A DNA stretch of 64,000 nucleotides from Xanthostigma xanthostigma (taxonomy: Eukaryota > Arthropoda > Insecta > Raphidioptera > Raphidiidae), in the NCBI GenBank assembly GCA_963575645.1, contig OY754471.1:48858820-48922819 (forward strand), given 5' to 3'. The notes under the pieces are model-generated. The model ran no database searches and was not told where the DNA came from. It was given only the letters and a program-made list of their open reading frames with translations. Positions 52,682 through 64,000 of the stretch are shown in pieces (the stretch's first letter is position 1; each line of letters starts with the position of its first letter). The position numbers and the translations under genes were made by a program.

Positions 52682-55600
52682 ATGAACGCATCAACAGAGC
52701 CTAGAAACTTTATGAAACTGGAAATGTCGAGACATTATGACGATTGTAGTAGTAACGATGACACCAGTTCGGCTTTAAATTTAACGGAAGACATAAAAAG
52801 TAACGGTACGTTGAAGACTTTAGTATCATCGGGTAAGTGGAAGAAAAAATTTAAAAATAAATAAAAATTAGTTACAACAATTGTCGTTTGTCTCATCTCT
52901 TTATGTTTCTTTAAAAAGGATTACACGGCGTCGCGGCGGCGGCTGCGATTAAGTCGAGTCGGAAGCAACACGGGCGATTAAAATTCAAATATTTTGAAAA
53001 ATGTCCAAAAACAAGAAATAGAATTCAGAAACGTTTGCTTAGAAAACTCAGCGTAAGTTTTTTTGTTCATTTTTTTTTCTGTTTTGGGCATTTAGCAAGT
53101 CTTTTGTTGAAATATCCAAACTTAGTCTCAATGTATGTACCGAAATAAAGAGTTTGTTTGTTCGGCGGGGGTTATTTCAGTAATAGATTTCAAAATTCTT
53201 TCACTGTTTGACGGGTGGTACCTTGTTTTTAAGAACATAAGCTAAAACGTTTGATAGTATATGTCTTTAGGAAGGTTTAGGTCTAAAGGCCCGGTTTCAC
53301 TCGATTGCAAATGGGATTGATATCGAGTTGGAAAGCGAGTGAATGACTGAGTGAGTAATAAATATAAATTCGATTGAACGAGCGAAACGAGTGTGTAACA
53401 TACTAAGTCGATTCAACGTACAAGCGAGATCCCAAAGTTACCAAACTTATTTAAGGGGAGTTTTGAGATAGTAAACTAAAATCTACAATGGCGAAGCTAT
53501 ATTATACGCAGCAATAATAATAAATCGCAGCCGAAAGCTACATTATATCTAGTGTTGGGCGATTATGAATGATATAATCGAAATATTTCGATTATGGCCG
53601 AATAATCGATCATTCGATTATGGTAACCGAGATATCATTCGCTTGAATCGATTATGAAATATGAAATGAATATTAAATCCCGACACAGTACTATCGCTAT
53701 GTCCACTGTCGATATTAATGTGATATATCGATATATCATTCGGTTTCTGCATCTACATGCACTGGGATGGGAAGTCTTTACTGGCAGTGTTTTATTTAAT
53801 AAACTACCAAATAGCTTAACTGAAATTCAGTGTGGTAAAGAATTTAAGTTCAAACTTAAATCAAATTCCTAAAAAATTGTTTTTCTGACATTAAGGATTT
53901 TTTAAATTTCAATTTTAATGTTTAACTCATTATGTAAATTGACGATGTATCCATCTAGGGCATAACAAATATATTTCTATTTCTATTCGATCATACCAGT
54001 GATTCCATTATTAATATTGTGTTAAGTAATATTAACAAATCGAAATTGCAAAGTTAGAACATAATTCATAATTGATATTTTGAATGATCAATCGCTTATA
54101 CTGTAAAAGTAAATAAAACGAAATTAATAATTTCCAAGTTTGCGCATCATTCATAATCGATAATTCGAATGATCATTCGATTATAAAAACCGATTATTTC
54201 GATTCATTCGATTATTGAAATATATCGATTATGCCCAACACTAATTATATCTAATATAAAAGTTACATCCGAACGAAGTCGGGCCAGGTTGCCGGTGTAT
54301 TAAAAAACTTCTTTCGAACTTAGTTTTTTAATTAACTATATTGTTCTGATAAACGTTCTTGGATTATAACTTCGATATTGAATATACGTCGCAACTCTAG
54401 CATGACGTTCTGTTCATCTAGGATACACTCGCAGAGTATTCGACCCGAGTTGGGGAGCAAGCTGCGGTTATAATAGCGATGCCAAAGAGTTTAAAATACA
54501 ACAAAATACTCGGCACAGAGCCTCTCATATCTGTTATAAAAAAAATAGAACCTCATATTAACGAATTACTAGACGAAGCCGTCACTGAAGAAGCGTGTAA
54601 CATACCGAGTGAAGAGGTCGGCAAAGAAGATTTATTTTTCCTGCCGCCGCTCATAATCGATGGCATTCCGGTTCAACTGAACAAAATGACGCAAGCACAA
54701 CTGCGAGCGTTTATTCCGTTCATGTTGAAGTTTTCATTAGGTAGGTACATTCACTACAAATTTCATAATCCAAAGCAATACGAAATATCTGCCGGTGACG
54801 TGTTCCTGAATCGTATCGGTTTACTGTAATTAAAAAGAAAAAAAAAAATCGTGTGCTTTCCGACTCCCGACACTTAGTGGAATTTTGTTTAGTGTGACCG
54901 ATGACACGCTACAGAAGTGAAAGTAAATAAAATATTTTTAACAAAAAAATTGAACCGACTTCACACTAAAAAGTAAAAAATAATTGCGTATTGAAATGTT
55001 TTGGAGTCGGTGTCAGCCAAAATGAAATCTATTCCGAGAACTACACCGACTCTAAAACATTTCAATACGCAAGTATTTTTTACTTTTTAATGTGAAGTTG
55101 GTTCAATTTTTTTGTTAAAAATATTTTATTTTTCTCTTTTTAGTGTTAATCTAACACTAAAAATCGGTGAACATACATAAAAAACATTATGCGTGTCTTT
55201 GAAATTTGAGAGTTTCCCTCGATTTCTCCGGATTCCACCATCAGATCCTGACTTGGTTCCGATGGGACCACCTCTGAGGTGCACTCTTTCGAATAAAAAA
55301 AAAAATTTGAAAATCGGTCCAAAATTGACGGAGAAATCGGTGAACATACATAAAAAAAAAATATACAGACGAACATAGAACCTCCTCCTTTTTGTTGAAG
55401 TCGGTTAAAAATATACATACAAGCGTGGCAAGTGGACATTTGCAGAATTTTATGTGGTTTGTTTTTCGTTGCCGCGGCTACACTGTTTATTATTCATTAT
55501 GATTTTCATGCATTTACATTAACTGAAATGACTGTTTTTTGTTTTTACTAAGGACGCGGGAAACCGGCATGGGGCAGAGAAGGTACAAGGCCAGCATGGT

Positions 55601-57112
55601 GGCCAAATCACGTGCCTTGGGCTAATATTCGAATGGACTCCCGTTCAGATGAAGTTAAAGAAAAGGTGAATGCATTAATTGTATAAAGAGCTTTTCATAT
55701 TTTGTCTCCGTTCACTAATTTCAGTCGTACGCATTTCCTAGATTTCGTGGACTCATGCACTTCGAGACATTGTCAGATGCTGTTACTTATATCACGGTCG
55801 CAGAGATTTACTCGAAAATTTCGAAGAAACCGACATAGAAAATACAGTTACGGTAAACGTATTAAAATAACGTTTTAATTCGGCGAATTCGCGTGCGATA
55901 ACAATAGTTTCATTTTTAGGAAGAACTGTCCGTTAAAACAGAAAACAATAATTTTATTCTCGTTCAAAATCCCGACGACACATACAGTGTGGTGCACCTT
56001 CAAGTTCCAGAATTACATTATCAGTCGGCCGATAACGGCGGAGCTTTTGTTCAAGTAAACAATACAGAAACTACGAACGAGGTATGTCTAAAATTTATGT
56101 TGAAACAGATCGTTTAGCTATAAATTCCCATTTGAAAAATCACCTATATGAGATGTTCAAGTCGATTACAAAGAGGAAAAGAGTATGGCACGCCGTTTTA
56201 CTATTTAATAGTAGAAGAAAAATTATCTGAAATTTAAAAAGTCAAAATAGAAATAATTTTTTAATAAAAATTTTTGAATTAAAATTAGGTACCTACATAA
56301 TAAAAATGTTTGAATTAAAATTATGTACATAATAAAAATGTTTGAATTAAAATTATATGCCAACATATAGAAATGTTAATGTTTGTTAATTGTTTGAATT
56401 GGTTTCTAGTGAATTAACTGATTTATTATTATGTTTTATTATTTTTCGTCAGGATGTTTTTATTTAAAAAAATATTTATTATCTTTACACATAATAAAAG
56501 TATTTATAATTATTTTTATGTCGCAAGATAATAAAAATACATTATTATTATGTCATGACATAATAAAAATACATTATTTTTATGTCATGACATAATTATA
56601 ATTCGTCGTTTTTCCTATCTCTTCCCATGTATAAGCATTTAATTTTATGTCATGACATAAAAATAATGTATTTTTATTATGTCATGACATAATAATAATG
56701 TATTTTTATTATGTCACCACATAAAAAAATTCACTCAAATTTTTTTTTCTGAAATTAAAATTGTTAAATATTTTTATAATTTTTGGAAAAATATTTTACT
56801 ATTAAATAGTAAAACGGCGTGCCATAAAAGAGTTTGTTTACGGTGATGTATAGTTATCGTGACAGATATGTCGCTCGTTATAATTTCGCTGTCGAACCGA
56901 GATCTACCCGAGCGGAGTCGGGACTGAAAAGCTCGTCTTTATGTATGTTTTTACACTTTCAGGAAACGAACACTGACGCAAAGGAACTTTTGATACCGAA
57001 TAACGTACACACTGAACCGATCACACGAGGCGCGTCGACTAGTCAAGGTGAAATGTATGTACTGCAGACGATCAACATAAACGACACTTGTCAGTACATC
57101 ATCAGTAATTAA
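52682..57112 (+). CDS. NRF1 / erect wing / P3A2-family transcription factor, divergent, 7 exons
   Basis: Nuclear DNA-binding factor; the family binds GCGCATGCGC-type sites and controls mitochondrial, growth and neuronal genes. Exons 52682-52832, 52919-53052, 54422-54740, 55553-55665, 55742-55852, 55920-56081 and 56963-57112 join to 379 aa plus stop. The family DNA-binding region is clear: NRIQKRLLRKLSDTLAEYST, RVGEQAAVIIAMPKS, LIIDGIPVQLNKMTQAQLRA, FIPFMLKFSLGRGKPAWGRE, PAWWPNHVPWANIRMDSRSD and ISWTHALRDIV. It is shorter than NRF1 (503 aa), lacks the long Gln-rich activation region and looks clearly diverged from fly EWG, so it may be a paralogue. The ATG directly follows an acceptor-like ttctaag, so a 5' exon, possibly ending at the GTGAGT near 50333, is likely. 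It is transcribed away from Aqr. Confidence 0.9.
53550..54243 (+). mobile_element. hAT-like element with TAGTGTTGGGC ends
   Basis: A 694-bp element in intron 2 of the NRF1-like gene. Ends are TAGTGTTGGGC and GCCCAACACTA; the 8-bp duplication attatatc is perfect (53542-53549, 54244-54251). The termini are rich in short ATTCGATTATG-type inverted motifs. The middle holds a retrotransposon fragment. Confidence 0.9.
53690..53995 (+). mobile_element. Non-LTR retrotransposon 3' fragment inside the hAT element
   Basis: A short reading frame ends GSVLFNKLPNSLTEI...FKFKLKSNS-stop, resembling the last residues of jockey/CR1-type ORF2 proteins (LFNxLP...FKxxLK). It is followed by a short 3' tail ending in TTTCTATTTCTATT simple sequence. 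Boundaries are approximate. Confidence 0.5.
54925..55131. repeat. Short fold-back element
   Basis: In intron 3 of the NRF1-like gene. Arms AAATAAAATATTTTTAACAA..GAACCGACTTCACA..ATTTTGGAGTCGG pair with the right half around a short centre (about 55008-55046). TTAACAAAAAAATTGAACCG also resembles the ends of the 14571 element. Confidence 0.85.
55146..55410. repeat. Lepidopteran-type dispersed repeat
   Basis: Contains AAATCGGTGAACATACATAA twice (55159 and 55334), CCGATGGGACCACCTC, and the tail GAACCTCCTCC..TTGAAGTCGGTTAA seen also near 15650. Non-coding. Confidence 0.7.
56186..56824. mobile_element. TA-flanked MITE with TGGCACGCCGTTTTACTA ends
   Basis: A 639-bp element in the last intron of the NRF1-like gene. 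Inverted ends TGGCACGCCGTTTTACTATT and complement, with TA at 56184-56185 and 56825-56826. The interior repeats TTATGTCATGACATAA several times with AATAATGTATTTTTATTATG, giving a second internal inverted repeat. Confidence 0.9.
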
Positions 57113-57326
57113 TTATATTTATTTATTTTTGCGGAAAATGCAATTTATTTATTGTCGCAGCTTTGACTTGTATTTAATTTAAAAATGTTATGCGCCGCTT
57201 TGCCTCGACATTTGTCTCTTCTCCTGTATGTTTCGGAGCAAAACAGCAAAGAAATAATTTGTTCGGAATTTTAAAATGCATTTGATGCCGTATTTACATT
57301 TTCCAATTTTATAACCTTTCTTTAAA

Positions 57327-57332
57327 AATAAA
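57327..57332 (+). promoter_or_regulatory. Possible polyadenylation signal of the NRF1-like gene
   Basis: AATAAA about 215 bp after the stop at 57112 within an A-rich stretch. Confidence 0.4.
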
Positions 57333-58831
57333 AAATGTTACGAAATTCGATCTACACTTGTTCAGCTGACTGACAACTAAATTCTAAGGAAGAAATTGAT
57401 GTGCTTTTGTGCGCTCCTCGTTTTGATGTAGACCTACGTTTATGTTTGCGGGCAATTATTACTTAACATTTCGTTGGTTTATTTATAATGAAACTTAAAA
57501 AAACACCGGACAAACAACACAGAAATATTCACATTGTATTTTCAGTGTGTATTGATCAAATATACTATAAAATATGAATTTATAGACTTTTTTCAAAAGA
57601 TGTAGTCCTATAGAACACAGCTGTGCAAGTTTCTGTTTTTGCATGAAACGAACTTTTGAAAATTTCGAACAAATTATCTGCTTTGCTCTAAAATACGCAA
57701 GAGCCAAGGAAATTATAATTTTACATGCGAATTCATTACGTCTTAAATATTACGCTACGTAATGAAAAATTGTCGATTGCCAATGCACATTTTTGTTCAG
57801 TTTGATTAATAAATGTTTTTTGTTAAAGTAATAATATTTTCATTATTTATATGAGCCTTGTAGAACTTTCTCCGCTCCAACTGCCTTTTGCGCGTCCAAA
57901 TTTCGATTTTTGACGTGATAACGTCTTATAAATTGATAAAACACTGGCTGCACGCACGAAAAAGTGTCAAGTTCCGCCTGAGCCTGAGCGTGCAAGCGAG
58001 AGCGCGGTATAAGCGATAGAGAGGCACGATCGGCCCAAGCGTCGGCTTGTACGCATTTCTCTCTTCTCGCGTGACGTCAGAGAGTTCATCAATGTTTCTT
58101 TATGACGTTATCACGTAAAATTATTGTCCGTAAACCGACTTTACAGACAACCAATTTTAAAGTCAGTTTGTCATTTAGAGACAAGGGTTTTTGAAGGGAA
58201 TGATAAATCCAAAATATATTACGGCATATTTACCAAGTCGAAATGTGTCTGCCATCTCCTACATTTCTTCAATACAACTTTGGCATAATTGACACACGGA
58301 GCAAAATTAATCACCATCCACTATTCATAAATAGTGTAAGTTCACCTCAGTCTTAAAATCTGAAATTAGAATTCGACTGAATTATCGGTTTCGGTTAAAA
58401 ATAGCACCTTCGGCAAAATAATCAGCTTCGAGCAGAAATAAAACCACAATTTTCACCAAAGCAGAAAGTACACCGAATGCCTATTGCCTACGCGCGGTCG
58501 ACATCGGGCATGTACGTTGCTGCCCGTTCTTCTATTTTGTTTTACTTTAGTATTGTTTTGAAGTACGGTAACGCTCCGAAGTTACGTCAAAGATGCCAGC
58601 AGTAAGGACAACTTTCACAGATAACAACACAAAATATTTTCTAATTTTACCAATACCTTTATGATTTGGGTGAAGAGCTCCACTCGCTGACATCAGCTAT
58701 TTTTACGATCCGTTGTTCAAGGAATCTATTATATACACATATATAAAACATTTTACTTTCAAAATGTTTATATATTTTTACAAAAAATAATATTTAAAAT
58801 AAATATGTATATCTATAATACAGTTGATGTG
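57333..58831. other. Intergenic region between two convergent 3' ends
   Basis: Contains the dispersed repeat at 57905-58160. The remainder is AT-rich without a supported gene. Confidence 0.65.
57905..58160 (+). repeat. GACGTGATAACG dispersed repeat, copy 4
   Basis: Plus-orientation copy between the NRF1-like gene and the charged-protein gene: TTTTTGACGTGATAACGTC..GCACGCACGAAAAAGTG..CGACTTTACAGACAACCAAT. The middle (58010-58110) differs from the other copies. Confidence 0.85.
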
Positions 58832-61800
58832 TTAGCAGCTTTTGGCGTGCCTATGGCCTTGTTGATCGGGCAGTTCATTGTCCGTTTCGGATTGCCCCTT
58901 GACAGTGAAAGTGACGTAGTATTTTTTGTTGTGATCCAGTCGTTCGGCCGGCAGCGTTATCAGTTGTCGGTCGCGTCCATGACACAGCTCCAACGTAACT
59001 GAACCTCGGGTCGAAGGACGTTCGGACCTATCGGGGCGCAGATTTGGTAAGAAACCGCCAGGTCGCGTTCCAAAACCCACTTTCGGTATCGTATGATGGT
59101 TCAGTTTTGTTACTATAATAATAATTGTTCACATGAAAACAACACACTATCGCAAATTTATTATGCTATCCTTCTGCAGAGAAACTACAAATCACAAAAT
59201 ATTCAAATAGAGTTGAGATTTCAAACCCAGACGCGTTTTTAAAATATTGAGTGAAAAAGGTCACCCCAAAGATATTATAATTTATAAAAGAATAATAACT
59301 AATTAAATGCTTAATGAATAACATCTCAATGAGTTCACACCGTTGTAATGCAATTCTTTTTTGACGTGATAACGTCTTATAAATTGATGAAACACCAGCT
59401 GCACGCACGAAAAAGTGTAACGTTCCCCCTGACCCTGTGCGTGCAAGCGAGAGCGCAGTATAAGCGATAGAGAGTCGGTAAAAATATAGTTTGACAGCTA
59501 CTAAAATTTAGGTTATGTATTATTAAATATGATATTCGAGCGGAATGCGTTATCACGTAAAACTATCATCCGTAAACCGACTTTACAGACAACCAATTTT
59601 TTTTTAATTTTGTGTGTCGACTAGAGATGCCACGAATATTCGGCTACTATTCGGTATTCAGCCTATTCGGCTACTTTTTCTAATATTCGGTATTCGGCCG
59701 AATGTTGCGTACTATTCGGCCGAATACCGAATATCAAATCATGGGGAAAAACGCACATATAACTCAAAAATATGCGATATTTTTCTTAAATAGTATTATT
59801 TTGTAAAGCTATTGGTGAACAAACAGTGATATTTTTTAGTAATAAGGACTACTGAATGTTAATAACACAATTTGATGTAACAATGAACAAATAATGCTTG
59901 TCGTGACACGGTCTAGTTGCGCAAATGAAACAAATACGCCCGCGGCGTTGCTACCGCACGCTCCGTAATGGGACAAGTCGTAACCTGTCACCCGCAAAAT
60001 GTACACATAATTTGCCGAACATTCGGCCGCCGAATATTTGGCGCTTCGGCCGAGAACATGGCCGAATATTCGGTATTCGGCAAAATCACTATTCGTGGCA
60101 TCACTAGTGTCTACCTTACTTTTACGGAGACCCTCCATACTTATTTTACTGTTATAAATGACCGATTTAACTAAATAAGCAATTATGTTGTAATAGTGTA
60201 TTTAATTTAGATATTTTAAAAACGCATCAGTCCGTATCTCCAAGCCTATAAAAGAAGTTCTAATTATTTTTCTAATTAATAAATATAATTTACTAAAATA
60301 AATTATCACTTCAATTATTTCAAGAACCTTTACAACATTTACAAAACAAAATAAATTTTGATAGTCAATGGCTTCGTTCACTTATTGCAATTGCTAATTA
60401 ATCGATTGGTAACGTTCCACCGCTCGTAGCTCGCTAGCAAAGTTAAAAAAATATTTTTTTGGTAGGCAGATAGCATCGGTAGTACTACAGAGCGCAACCT
60501 ATATAGAGCAACGTTGCCACACGATGGTAGTTGCTGTTCGAATTGTTGACAGTAAAAATTCAAAAACCGTAGAGCAGGTAAATAACTGTTACTTACTGTA
60601 AGCGGCACAAGGAATCCCGGTGTATGCGTGCGTCGCATGCTGACACTGGAGGGTACTGTGCGTACATTGGCCGACCGGTGCTTCCGGCAATTTTTCTAGA
60701 TGTTTGACTTTTCCTTTCTGCAATTTGCGTAAACTGTCGTACAGGAATTCTTCAAAACGTTTGAACGTCAGTTCGGATTCGGTATATCTTCCGGCGCCGA
60801 CGGTACTCAATATCGATCGGTGATAAGCGTCGATGGCTCGCTTCACGAGAACCGCTTCGTTCGCTTGACCGGAGCGTATCTGTAAACGTTTCAGTTCCAA
60901 CAGATGTTGAAATATTTTGCGCTCTAAATGATATCTGAAAGAAATCAATCGGACATCGCATCATAAAGAAATAATCTCGTTACAACAACGGCGACACTCG
61001 GGCGCGGTTTTCCTACCTGTGAATGTTGCTCTGTACGTTTTGAGTGACCGACGCCATGTTAACTTGTTGTTTCGTGATACATTTTCTTTTTGGAATTCGA
61101 CTGCTTCTCGGACTGGGTTCAAATCCAGAGTCCATCAATTGACTGTCGCTGCCGTAACTCTCTTTACCGCTTTTAGATCGCGTTCTGACCCTCCGCTTTC
61201 TAGACGCACTCTTGCTGGAAATATCTCGATCGCTTTCGTCGCTTTCTTCGTCGCTGTACTTGCTCTGTCTCCTCTTCGGAAGTTTGAGTTTTTCTTTTTC
61301 TGACGGCATCCGATTCGATACGCCGTCTTGTAAAAAATCGTCGACGGGCGTCTGAGTTCCGGACATTAATTCACTTAGGAATATTTCGTCCTTATTTAGT
61401 GACGGCACGTCGGGTGTATCGGGGAAATTTAGTGTTTCATCGTCTTTTGAATCGGTTATTTCCTTGTCCGATTTCTGATCGGCGTCTGCTCCGTTACTTT
61501 TTCCTAAGTCTGCAGAATCAGCGTTGACCGATTCAGATACGACGGCCGGTTTCGTTTCAGTTTCCATATCTGTGCCTCTGCCCGAACTTCTGCCGCTACC
61601 GTCGCTGCTAGAATCGCTTCCCGATCGACTTTCAGTTTTGTCGCCCTTTAATTTATGTTTCGCCGACGCTTCCGCTCTTTTTTTTCTCTGTTTTGATTTT
61701 TCTCGTTCGCCAACTTTATCGCCGGTCGCATGACCGATTTTGCCACCCGACTGATTTAGTGTATCTTTTATTCGGTCTTCAGTTTTTGATAATATCTCAA

Positions 61801-63459
61801 ACGACTCAAACTCTTTCACATCAGGTTGAGAATTGAGTTGTTTCTCATCGGGCTCAGTATAAACGATTTCGCCCGATATGGTCATTTCTTCCGGTATTTT
61901 ATCTTTTAATTCTATTCCAGAGCCCTCCGTTATCGTTTGGCCGGCTTCGATTGTCGAATCTTTTTCATTTTCTGTCGGTTCTGTATTATCTTTGTTAGAA
62001 ACGTCATCTTTTTTATTTTCCTCGCTTCTTTCTCGGGATATTTCTTTTTCGTCAGACACTTTTTGATCGGTGCTTCCGGATTCAATAGCGTCTTTTGTTT
62101 CAACATCTTTTGTTTCTCCAACTTCGGATACATTTCTTTCTTTCTCTGCGTCTTCGTTATCAACTGTTTTAACCGATTCATCTCCCGTTTTTTCTTTATG
62201 ACTAGGAACTGTTTCATCTTCGTTCTCAATTTCATTTATCGCGCGTTCTCCATCATTTGCGCTTAAAATTTCTTGACTGTTTTTTTCAACTGTTAATTCG
62301 CCATCTTTGTCTTTAATTGTTTCAACGTCAACTGTAACACTCACTTTTTCTTTGTCTCGGTTGTTTTTATCTTCAGTGGTTTCGTTGTTTCTCTCGTCCG
62401 TTGCTTCCTCGCCTACTGTTAGCTTTTCTTCATTTTTCTCGTGTGTAATTTCTTCGTCTTTTTGTTCACATTCTTTCGTTTTACCATCTTCACCTATCGA
62501 TCGGGTTTCTTTCATTATTTCATCTGATTTTTCATCAACGATATCGTTCTTTGTTTGTGCTACTTTGTCAGTTTCAATCGAATCGGTTAATTCAATTTCA
62601 GAACTGTTTTTGTCCCGTTTTTGAGTGGTTTCGATATTTGTACCGTCAATGACCAAAAAAGATTCGGTTTCCGAATTATTTTCTCCTATCACTATAAAAG
62701 AATCTTCTGATTTAACTAAAGTCGATTGTCGTTTGGTCATTTTCTCTTTACAATTTACATCGGATTCGATCGCGCTATTTGCCGTCGTATCAATTTCACC
62801 ATTTTGTTTTATTTCGTCGGTTACCCTCGGTTCGTCTTCTTGTTTTTCCTGCCGATCGTTCTGTGCCACGTGGACTAAAGCTTCGGTTACCGCTGCGACG
62901 TGTACTTGTTGAAGGCTTTCATTCGAGTCGGTCAGCGATTTAGTTTCCTGTTTTGTTATTGCTTCATCGTTGACTTTCTGTTCGTCTTTGGTCTCCGCGC
63001 TTTCGTCGATTTGTTTGTCGATTTTATTGAACTCTGTCGTCTTTTCATTTTTCGGTACTATATTAACAACTTCTACAGCCTTTTTTGTAATTTCATCTTG
63101 CGATATTTCCTTATTGTTCGCTTTGCTGTCGGATTCAGATTTATTTAAATCGTTTTTCCTTTTAACATCCGAATCATCACTTTTTCTCTTGCTTGAATCG
63201 TCGCTCTTTATCTGACTCTTAGTGCGTATTAACGAGCTTCGTCTTCTCTTTGTCGCTTCTTTAGCTTCTTCGTGCTTGTCTTTGTCTGATTTCAGCCGCG
63301 ACTCTGTCATAGCTTTCGTCGACTCGCTGTTTTCTTGGATTGTTTCTGTTGTTTTTACAGACGACCCGTTTCCCGCTTGAGGACTTATAGAAGCACGGTT
63401 TGTAGAAAGAGAACTGTCAGACTCTTCGGCTTGTACTTTTTCATACTGGGCATAAGAAT
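58832..63459 (-). CDS. Long charged Ser/Glu/Lys-rich protein, 3' part, 3 exons, function not recognised
   Basis: Exons 63459-61017, 60934-60597 and 59112-58832 join in phase to about 1,019 residues ending GHRHAKSC-stop. The 5' exon(s) lie beyond 64000, because exon 63459 starts in phase after a strong polypyrimidine tract. The 814-codon first visible exon is low-complexity (E, K, D, S, T; many 'EK', 'DE', 'TKD' runs, basic patches RKRRVRTRSKS and PRSSRIPKRK, and a DSGFEPSPR motif), probably disordered. The last two exons are compact: YHLERKIFQHLLELKRLQI, EAVLVKRAIDAYH, RFEEFLYDSLRKLQ, then GFGTRPGGFLPNL and RQLITLPAERLDHNKKYYVT. They look like a conserved C-terminal module. I have a weak memory of such a C terminus in insect ankyrin-repeat proteins; no ankyrin repeat is visible here. 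It is convergent with the NRF1-like gene. Confidence 0.8.
59356..59605 (+). repeat. GACGTGATAACG dispersed repeat, copy 5
   Basis: Plus-orientation copy in the last intron of the charged-protein gene, 16 bp from the hAT MITE at 59622. Ends as in copy 1. Confidence 0.85.
59622..60106 (+). mobile_element. hAT-like MITE rich in CCGAATATTCGG motifs
   Basis: A 485-bp element in the last intron of the charged-protein gene. Ends are TAGAGATGCCACGAATA and the complement TAGTGATGCCACGAATA. The 8-bp duplication is gtgtcgac / gtgtctac (7 of 8 bases). The arms are filled with ATTCGGTATTCGGC repeats, so the element can fold extensively. Confidence 0.88.
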
Positions 63460-64000
63460 CTGAAAAAAAAATGCAAAGGACACATAAGTCATTATTTATA
63501 CTTCTTAGATTTTTCTTATCCCACTTACGAAGCACTGATAAATTATAAAGAAGTTACGCCAAATACTAAAACTGTTTATTTATAGAATTTCAGTTGTTAT
63601 TGAAAACAAATAAATATAAAAAACTAAAAAACACGCTTATGTCGAACTAAAAAGTAAAAAATATTTTTTTTAAAATAATCTTAAAAAGCGTGGGGCGCTT
63701 TGTTCCACATTTTCGTACATCAAGCGCCCCACGCTTTTTAAGCTTATTTAAAAAAAAATATTTTTTACATTTTAGTTCGATATAAAGCGTTTTTTAGTTT
63801 TTTTTTAAACTATATTTATTTTTCACTTTTTAGTTTGATATAAAGCGTGTTTTTTAGTTTTTTTTTGAACTATATTTATTTTCCACTTTTTCGATTTATT
63901 GTCAAAAATTTGCCGAAAAAAAAACAACTTTTTTTTCGGCGTGGACGAGATTATAACCCACGACCCATGATTCCGAGAGTTGACGTCAGCGAAGACCCGT
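63460..64000 (-). other. Intron of the charged-protein gene with a long hairpin
   Basis: Starts at the acceptor beside 63459. An inverted repeat at about 63640-63790 pairs TAAAAAGCGTGGGGCGCTT with its complement around a 25-bp loop and extends through AAAAAATATT and AACTAAAA on both sides. Two partly repeated TTTAGTTTGATATAAAGCGT segments follow. No exon was recognised to the window end. Confidence 0.7.

Noticed and set aside
61524-62912. Several 60-110-codon plus-strand frames rich in Ser, Phe and Val
   Set aside because: They are antisense shadows of the low-complexity charged exon on the minus strand.

Overview
The window is animal nuclear DNA, almost certainly from an insect. It is AT-rich, its coding sequence is split by short GT-AG introns, and every large intron is packed with transposon debris. 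Several repeats resemble ones I associate with butterflies and moths: short Helitrons that start TC and end CTAG between A and T, and tails reading 'gagaacctcctcc...gtcggttaa'. Lepidoptera is my best guess, by inference only.

Layout. The minus strand from 48924 to beyond the left edge is one gene, aquarius (Aqr), a spliceosomal intron-binding helicase. Twelve coding exons are visible; the last (25-315) carries the Walker A motif. Two introns dominate: intron 6 (2591-10435) holds about 33 copies of a 120-bp satellite embedded in a second, 123-bp satellite, and intron 4 (11292-47734) is 36.4 kb long. Intron 4 contains two complete methuselah-like seven-transmembrane receptor genes on the opposite (plus) strand, at 34269-40765 (8 exons, 431 aa) and 43378-46893 (6 exons, 483 aa). 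Right of Aqr and divergent from it lies a divergent member of the NRF1/erect-wing/P3A2 transcription factor family (52682-57112, 7 exons, 379 aa). Convergent with that is the 3' part of a long charged protein gene (58832-63459, minus) whose 5' end is outside the window and which I cannot name.

Mobile elements. I could fix exact ends and target-site duplications for many: six hAT-type elements with 8-bp duplications (1410, 11843, 32368, 36603, 53550, 59622), an apparently intact Tc1-like element (30663-32358) whose 341-aa DD34E transposase is split by a 72-bp intron, several TA-flanked MITEs, several Helitrons, three non-LTR retrotransposon fragments and several large fold-back repeats. At 30560-33005 the insertion order can be read directly: a Helitron hit by Tc1, with a hAT insertion at the Tc1 border.

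Most unusual points: (1) the satellite-in-satellite in Aqr intron 6, where each 120-bp unit carries two GCCAT (YY1/PHO-like) cores and often a TGACGTCA palindrome, while the flanking 123-bp units carry NRF1 consensus palindromes and an NRF1-family gene sits about 43 kb away; (2) an inverted duplication of the Aqr 5' region facing the NRF1-like gene; (3) the nested receptor pair; (4) the intron-containing Tc1; (5) a 109-bp hairpin insertion with a 10-bp duplication. No operon, CRISPR array or intact structural RNA gene was seen; the single tRNA-like sequence has a broken anticodon stem.
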